From: DATJUF01 sp035524095
GTDB taxonomy: Bacteria > Desulfobacterota > Binatia > Binatales > Binataceae
Assembly (NCBI GenBank): GCA_035524095.1
Contig: DATKPK010000192.1
Span: forward strand, 1-45,590
Direction: 5' to 3'
DNA length: 45,590 bases
The position numbers and the translations under genes are program-made. The notes beneath the pieces were generated by a model, which was not told where the DNA came from, did no database searches, and worked only from the letters and a program-made list of their open reading frames with translations. Every line of letters starts with the position of its first letter. The first letter of the stretch is position 1. Below are positions 43,824 through 45,590 of this stretch, in pieces.

Positions 43824-45449
43824 ATGCCAAGGGTTAAAGTCGCCACTATCGATCAAGTCCGTGAAGGGACCGTTCTAAGGGCCGACGCTCTCGGCCGCCC
43901 GTTGCTGCTCTCACGTATCAACGACCGCTTCCACGCTGTCGACGCCATCTGCTCGCATGCCGGCGGCCGTCTCGAGGACGGCGATGTCGCTGACGGCTGC
44001 GTCGTGTGCCCGGTCCACGCCGCAATTTTTAATTTAGCCAACGGCAAAGCCTCGGCCACTACGCCGTGGGCCCCCGACCTCGAATCCTTCAGGCTCACCG
44101 CCGACGGCAACGACTTGTTCGCCGAGTTACCCGAAACCCAATCCTCGGCCCGCAAGAACGTTTCGGCCACGGCCCCATCATCGCTGCCAGACGAGGCGGC
44201 CGGCGCCGCTTGCCCTTTTTCCGGCGCCCATCACAGCATCGATTTTAATCCCGAAGAACCCGCGCAGCGCGAATGCCCGTTCGATCTCTACCAGCGCGCG
44301 CGCCACGAGATGCCGATCTTCTACAGCGAACAATTCGACCTGTGGGTGGTCACACGTTACGACGATATCGTTCGCGTTCTGAAGGACCCCGCGCATTTCA
44401 GTTCTGCTCAATCGCTTGCCGTCAGCACTAATATCCCACCTGAAGTCCAGGCCGTCCTCGATACCGGCTTTCCAGCTACGCCGACGATGGTCACCGCCGA
44501 TCCGCCGGTCCATACGCGCTTTCGTGAACTGGTGGGCAAAGCCTTCACCTCGCGCCGCGTCGCGCAGATGGAGCCCCGGATGCGCACGCTCGCCCATCAG
44601 CTCATCGATGGTTTCTATCGCGACGGCCACGCCGATGTCGTCCGCCGATTCGCCTACCCGCTACCAATGGAAATCATCGCCGAGACTCTCGGAGTCCCAG
44701 CCGCGGACATAGATACGTTCAAGCAATGGTCCGACGATATGTCGGCCCGCTTCGGACCATTGCCACTCGACCGCGAGATCGAATGTGCGAAAAGTGAAGT
44801 CGCTTTCCAGCACTATTTTGCCGCCCGGCTGGACGAGCGCCGAAGCCATCCACAGTCAGACCTCCTGACCGATCTGCTCAACGCACGCGCGAAAGGCGAG
44901 ACCCCGTTGGACACTCCTGAGATGCTCAGTATCCTCAAACAGCTTCTGATTGGCGGCAACGAAACTTCGACCAATCTGATCGGCAGCATGCTGTTGCTGC
45001 TGATGCAAAATCCGACTCAACTCGAGGCCGTGCTGTGCGATCGCACGCTGGTACCAAACGCCGTCGAAGAAGCGCTCCGCCTCGATTCTCCCGTGCAAGG
45101 ACTTTTCCGCACCGCAACAGACGAAATTGAAGTCGGCGGCCTGCGCATCCCTAAGGGTGCTCATCTGGAAGTCCTTTATGCTTCTGGGAATCGTGACGAA
45201 GGCCACTTCGCCAATCCCGACCGATTCGACCTTCGCCGCAGCGAATCGAGCAACCACATGGCCTTCGGCTTCGGCATCCACTTCTGTATCGGTGCGCCTC
45301 TTGCCCGTTACGAAGGCCGCATCGCTCTTGAGGCCATTCTTGATCGTCTGCCCAATCTGCACCTCGCGCCCGGCCAGACCATCGAGCATCATCCTCATTT
45401 CTTTTTGCGAGGATTGAAGCGACTTGAACTGGAATGGGACGTCTCCTAG
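43824..45449 (+). CDS. Rieske ferredoxin - cytochrome P450 fusion protein
   Basis: The 541-residue protein has two redox domains. Residues 1-100 are a Rieske [2Fe-2S] domain with Cys43/His45 in AICSHAGG and Cys62/His65 in VVCPVHAA. A linker of about 40 residues (100-140) follows. Residues about 140-541 form a cytochrome P450 with the oxygen-activation helix GGNETST (near 375), EEALR as the ExxR motif (near 415) and the haem ligand Cys488 in FGFGIHFCIGAPLARYEG. The P450 resembles soluble bacterial class I enzymes (CYP107/CYP125-like). The Rieske part probably passes electrons to the haem within one chain, so only a reductase would be needed. The substrate is unknown. Confidence 0.92.
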   Translation: MPRVKVATIDQVREGTVLRADALGRPLLLSRINDRFHAVDAICSHAGGRLEDGDVADGCVVCPVHAAIFNLANGKASATTPWAPDLESFRLTADGNDLFAELPETQSSARKNVSATAPSSLPDEAAGAACPFSGAHHSIDFNPEEPAQRECPFDLYQRARHEMPIFYSEQFDLWVVTRYDDIVRVLKDPAHFSSAQSLAVSTNIPPEVQAVLDTGFPATPTMVTADPPVHTRFRELVGKAFTSRRVAQMEPRMRTLAHQLIDGFYRDGHADVVRRFAYPLPMEIIAETLGVPAADIDTFKQWSDDMSARFGPLPLDREIECAKSEVAFQHYFAARLDERRSHPQSDLLTDLLNARAKGETPLDTPEMLSILKQLLIGGNETSTNLIGSMLLLLMQNPTQLEAVLCDRTLVPNAVEEALRLDSPVQGLFRTATDEIEVGGLRIPKGAHLEVLYASGNRDEGHFANPDRFDLRRSESSNHMAFGFGIHFCIGAPLARYEGRIALEAILDRLPNLHLAPGQTIEHHPHFFLRGLKRLELEWDVS

Positions 45450-45534
45450 CCATCCATTTCGCCTTGATTCGGTCCGCTGCGACGGCCGTCTGGCGCTCGT
45501 AGCCTGGCTGTCTAGACCCACCCGCTGCTCGATC

Positions 45535-45590
45535 AAAGGGCGGGCACTGCCAGCGGGGCTTCGACCCCGCTGGCAGTGCCCGCCCTTTTT
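45535..45590 (+). terminator. Very strong rho-independent terminator after the P450 fusion gene
   Basis: A perfect 24-bp stem (45535-45558 with 45565-45588) has a 6-base loop CTTCGA and ends in Ts at the window edge. It lies 85 bp after the stop codon. The stem begins with AAA, so it could act in both directions. Confidence 0.92.

Noticed and set aside
1..45590. CRISPR arrays, tRNA or rRNA genes, transposons and integrases
   Set aside because: No regularly spaced repeats, cloverleaf-like sequences or transposase/integrase motifs were recognised on reading the window, though a tRNA search program was not available.

Overview
The window (45,590 bp, clearly GC-rich, frequent GTG/TTG starts) comes from a free-living diderm bacterium. 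Lipoproteins, an RND exporter, an exosortase system and a quinol/cytochrome-type metabolism all fit a Gram-negative cell. The gene mix (RND/MMPL exporter, DszA-like flavin monooxygenase, P450, PHA synthase, GST, ACAD10-type phosphotransferase, SDRs) looks like an uncultured soil lineage of the Binatota/Desulfobacterota type. That placement is only my impression; no 16S or ribosomal gene is present.

Left part (1-9171): a truncated isocitrate-lyase/PEP-mutase-type lyase is transcribed leftwards. Divergent from it run a TcuA-like flavoprotein, a PrpF-fold isomerase and an amidase, together a plausible small-carboxylic-acid catabolic set. Two exporters follow: a 14-TM DHA2 MFS pump and a stand-alone RND/MMPL protein.

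Centre (9244-20342), the most interesting part: a lasso-peptide cluster is followed directly by a VPEID-CTERM/exosortase E cassette. The lasso cluster has an RRE protein, a leader protease, an asparagine-synthetase-like cyclase, the precursor, an HPr-kinase-like protein, a nucleotidyltransferase and an ABC exporter. The cassette has four very small secreted proteins. Each has a signal peptide, an APELD sorting motif, a TM helix and a basic tail. Each is a separate gene behind a matching promoter-like element (TTGAnn, 17-18 bp, YAGRSTT). A strong terminator follows, and then the exosortase/CPBP-protease fusion that should process them. Mature regions are only about 7 to 41 residues long, so the system appears to be built to display or release peptides rather than large surface proteins.

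Right part (20510-45590): mostly housekeeping and catabolic genes. On the plus strand are an atypical SDR and a DUF799-type lipoprotein. On the minus strand is a long block: cytochrome c/SOD, an amino-acid permease, an SDR, threonine aldolase, a CbbQ/NorQ-type AAA ATPase, CysS, a free-standing LeuA regulatory domain, FabG and an A-type Fe-S carrier. Then come plus-strand QueG, a SirB1-like protein and LutBCA (lactate oxidation). Minus-strand genes for a DszA/NtaA-type monooxygenase, PHA synthase, a phosphotransferase and a GST follow. The window closes with plus-strand genes for a methyltransferase and an unusual Rieske-cytochrome P450 fusion, ended by a 24-bp perfect terminator hairpin. No tRNA, rRNA, CRISPR array or transposase was seen.
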